A DNA stretch of 64,000 bases. Source: Pilaira anomala. Its lineage: Eukaryota; Mucoromycota; Mucoromycetes; Mucorales; Mucoraceae. The position numbers and the translations under genes are program-made. Under the pieces are notes generated by a model, which made no database searches, was not told where the DNA came from, and worked only from the letters and a program-made list of their open reading frames with translations. Each line of letters opens with the position of its first letter. Within the stretch, counting starts at the first letter, position 1. Location of the stretch: assembly GCA_025716855.1 (NCBI GenBank), contig JAIXMQ010000033.1:62001-126000 (forward strand). Direction: 5' to 3'. Shown here piece by piece: positions 61,737-64,000 of this stretch.

Positions 61737-62040
61737 CTATAAATATTTGTATCGCCAATAAGAACTTTGACCTTTAAACCTTTTCGAAGGATTTCGTAAG
61801 CAACAATAACTATTCAGTACGTTACAGTTAATTCCAACGAGTAAATTCTGTATGTCTTTACCCTCCCTGTTTAATTTACCATCATTACTAATAATGTTTT
61901 TGTCACCTGCCTGACAAGACGCTTCGCCGCATACCAAGTCATAATTAATTCTTTGGTAGTCTAAGAAAATTCTGATGTCAATTTCGTAGCCGAGTACCTT
62001 TTCAGCTTCATATACAAGGAGCTCTTCCTTACTGTAGAAT
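61737..62040 (-). pseudogene. Relic of the same expanded family as 30.9-32.0 kb (tentative)
   Basis: One open stretch on the minus strand reads SKEELLVYEAEKVLGYEIDI, then RINYDLVCGEASCQAGDKNI, SNDGKLNREGKDIQNLLVGI and stops at 61737. The layout (Lys-Gly-x-Asp block, CGE, then Asp-Gly-Lys-Leu-x-Arg-Glu-Gly-Lys) resembles the relic at 30.9-32.0 kb. There is no upstream start or C-terminal continuation. It lies just outside the right copy of the dispersed repeat. Confidence 0.5.
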
Positions 62041-62189
62041 ACTTGTTACAAGAATCAGAAATATAATTAATGTTATTTTAGTGTAAAATATAAAAGGTTT
62101 ATGATTAAAGTTTGCATACCAGTTGTTGTAATTATCTTACAAGAGTCAGATAAAATTATTCTTATTAATTTGTGGTCGATGAACAAGGT

Positions 62190-62768
62190 AAATTCTTGGG
62201 GGCACCACAATCGGCACCACAAAAAAAAAAAAAAAAAAAAAAAAAAAGCAGGCTTTTGGCCTTTGGACTTCCTGACTGTGGTGTCTTTTGAGCTTTATGC
62301 ATTAACCCAAGGATTCATACAGCTAACCTTGTACCTACACTTTATCAACCGTATAAGTTCAAGTTTAGTTATAAATAAAAACTAATTGGTTTTTGCAATG
62401 AATTAAAGACATATAATGAAAAAAAAAGTTCAGCTGTAAAAAATAGTGTAATCTTGTTGAGGTCAATCTTGAGGGAAACTTATTGAATGGTACATAAAGA
62501 CAAGACACTTTAAAAAAGAATGGGTTTATTTATGTATATCACAACATGTCAAAGAAAATTAAGTTTAATCTAGCCTTTTTTTTTATTACAATAATTATTT
62601 AAAAAAAGTTACTAGTGCTTTAGCCTTTACAATCCGGAAAGGAAAAGTTTCTGAATTCAAAGTTTCCCAAGACAAACCACGAGGAGGTCCACTAGCTGAA
62701 GTCTCAAAAATAAGAATGCAACGGATAAGTACAACAACACAACAATCAATGATAATATTTTTCTTAGA
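62190..62768 (-). repeat. Dispersed repeat, right copy (inverted)
   Basis: Reverse complement of 1-733, see that entry. At its inner end the motif GTGGTGCC occurs twice next to a poly-A run (62220-62246), where the left copy has it once. The minisatellite of the left copy is reduced to about one unit here. Confidence 0.85.
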
Positions 62769-63168
62769 GATGACTACCAAGATAAGAACCATCAATCCAA
62801 CTCTCCCTTCGATATTCGTATGGTTTTACGTGCCATTACACCCAGGATTAAACTGCACGAACCGCTCGTAAACGAGGACGGAAGAGAAGGAGACAGGACT
62901 TACCATGATAGAACATACTCGCCAAAAAATAGAATCACTAACTGCTGCGGTGTTGTGGCAACAATCAACCTTTGATCATAATACTTTCCTTTGAGATGAC
63001 ATCTACCGAGATGAGAACCATCAATCCAACTCTCCCTACGATATCCGTATGGTTTTACGTGCCATTACACCCAGGATTGAACTGCACGAACCGCTCGTAA
63101 ACGAGGACGGAAGAGAAGGAGACAGGACCCATCAAGATAGAGCATACTCGCCAGAAAATAGAATTCAC
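62745..63168. repeat. Direct duplication, two units offset by 226 bp
   Basis: 62745-62938 and 62960-63168 are near-identical head to tail. Shared text includes GAACCATCAATCCAACTCTC, GGTTTTACGTGCCATTACAC, CACGAACCGCTCGTAAACGA and GAGAAGGAGACAGGAC. The unit is GC-richer than the surroundings. The first unit overlaps the outer end of the right dispersed repeat, so the repeat family probably continues through it. Confidence 0.9.
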
Positions 63169-63207
63169 AAAACTTGATCATTGCTTTTACAAACCCGTTG
63201 CATTGCT

Positions 63208-63420
63208 GAAACTGTTAGAAACTGCTTGGAAACATAATATATATAAAAAAAAAATGACTTACCATCATAACAACAACCGTTTTGTCCTTTTGATTTCAAG
63301 TTCCAGCAGACTACAAATAGCAATATTTCTAAAATGAGTTTTAGAAACTGTTAGAAACTGTTTGGAAACATAATATATATAAAATAAAATAAAAAGTAAC
63401 TTACCATCATAACAACAACT
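63208..63420. repeat. Second short direct duplication
   Basis: AAACTGTTAGAAACTG, then TTGGAAACATAATATATATAA and ACTTACCATCATAACAACAA occur at about 63208-63275 and again at about 63343-63418. They are followed by degenerate repeats of CACCTGTCATAGCAACA to about 63510. Confidence 0.75.
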
Positions 63421-63510
63421 AAAGCAGTACCAGTATTAGTCAGAGCAATACCTATCATAGCAACACCTGTCCTAGCAGCACCTGTCATAGCAACACCGCC
63501 AGTCATAACA

Positions 63511-64000
63511 ATAACCGGCAGTACTAAATAAGCAAACACCCGGTGATGACAGCAAAAACTCGATACTATGGCACCATATTAACTGTATCACAAATAGAAC
63601 AAGATACCCGACAAAAGAAACCCAGAAGCAACTGGTATTCAAATCTTTAAATCTTTATGCAGCAATACACTTAACCTCCCAGAAGTAAACTTCTAGGACC
63701 AGGAACTATCCCATGGTAAGTTAATTACAGATGAAGAATAAAGAAATGTCGAGATCTATACTAATCCGCAAGTAGAGAACTAATGCATTACACTTCGAGA
63801 AGTGCTGATTGCGGCATGTCAAAACATTGTAAATGTTCCACGGTAAGAAAACCGCTACATTCGCATCGCAATCAAACAATAGAACACCATACCTTGCAAA
63901 AAAAAAGATAAGGATGGGTATAAAAGGAGGAACAACAGGATTATTTTGTATATTTTTTTTTATTCGTAATCTTGATGATGACGTTTCCAAAAAAAAATTA
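63511..64000. other. Window end, unassigned
   Basis: No frame with convincing protein character and no recognised repeat. Confidence 0.4.

Noticed and set aside
63351..63539. Gly/Val/Ala-rich minus-strand frame of 62 residues
   Set aside because: Arises from the short CACCTGTCATAGCAACA repeats, not a gene.
1..64000. CRISPR arrays, bacterial operons or phage
   Set aside because: Introns, nuclear-pore, SNARE and WNK genes show a eukaryotic genome; repeats present are transposon-like or microsatellite.

Overview
The window reads as nuclear DNA of a filamentous, early-diverging fungus, most likely a mucoromycete (Mucorales-like). The reasons are short (about 50-110 bp) GT-AG introns, strong AT richness with very long A/T homopolymers, a WNK kinase (generally missing from Dikarya), Mucorales-style RAS, heat-shock-factor and Zn-cluster regulators, and several decayed open frames of large repeated families. 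No CRISPR array, tRNA or rRNA could be supported.

Layout. 1-1.6 kb: a dispersed repeat with a 15-bp minisatellite, then decayed coding sequence. 1.6-4.8 kb: convergent endosomal syntaxin (+) and CNOT9/Caf40 (-). 5.75-10.84 kb: a complete pogo/Tigger-type DNA transposon with TA target duplication, a frameshifted transposase and an intact 497-residue passenger gene with an F-box-like start. 11.6-19.9 kb: WNK kinase (+), UTP7/WDR46 (+), RAS GTPase (-) and a glutamine-rich fungal transcription factor (-). 22-24.4 kb: divergent eIF4E (-) and ribosomal protein eS6 (+). 24.7-30.2 kb: scaffold nucleoporin NUP192/NUP205 (-). 30.2-36.9 kb: gene relics. 36.9-40.4 kb: double-PH protein (+) and mpaB/DUF2236-like membrane protein (-), convergent. 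40.4-46.6 kb: relics and empty AT-rich DNA. 46.6-48.3 kb: sugar transporter (-). 48.3-52.8 kb: mostly empty, with a 142-bp MITE derived from the pogo family. 52.8-58.6 kb: two small genes, a mitoferrin-type carrier, a BRL1/BRR6 nuclear-envelope protein and a heat-shock factor. 58.6-64 kb: empty DNA, relics and the inverted second copy of the repeat that opens the window.

The intact genes are mostly single-copy housekeeping genes (translation, ribosome biogenesis, mRNA decay, nuclear pore, endosome, mitochondrial iron) plus signalling genes (WNK, RAS, PH, HSF, Zn-cluster). They do not form one pathway. NUP192 and BRL1 are both nuclear-pore related, and eIF4E and eS6 share a 359-bp divergent promoter region. 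The most unusual content is the transposon carrying the intact passenger gene, its MITE, and recurrent T-tract/A-tract palindromes that fall repeatedly in introns. Exon boundaries were derived by hand from splice signals and reading-frame closure; for every multi-exon gene listed the summed exon lengths are a multiple of three.
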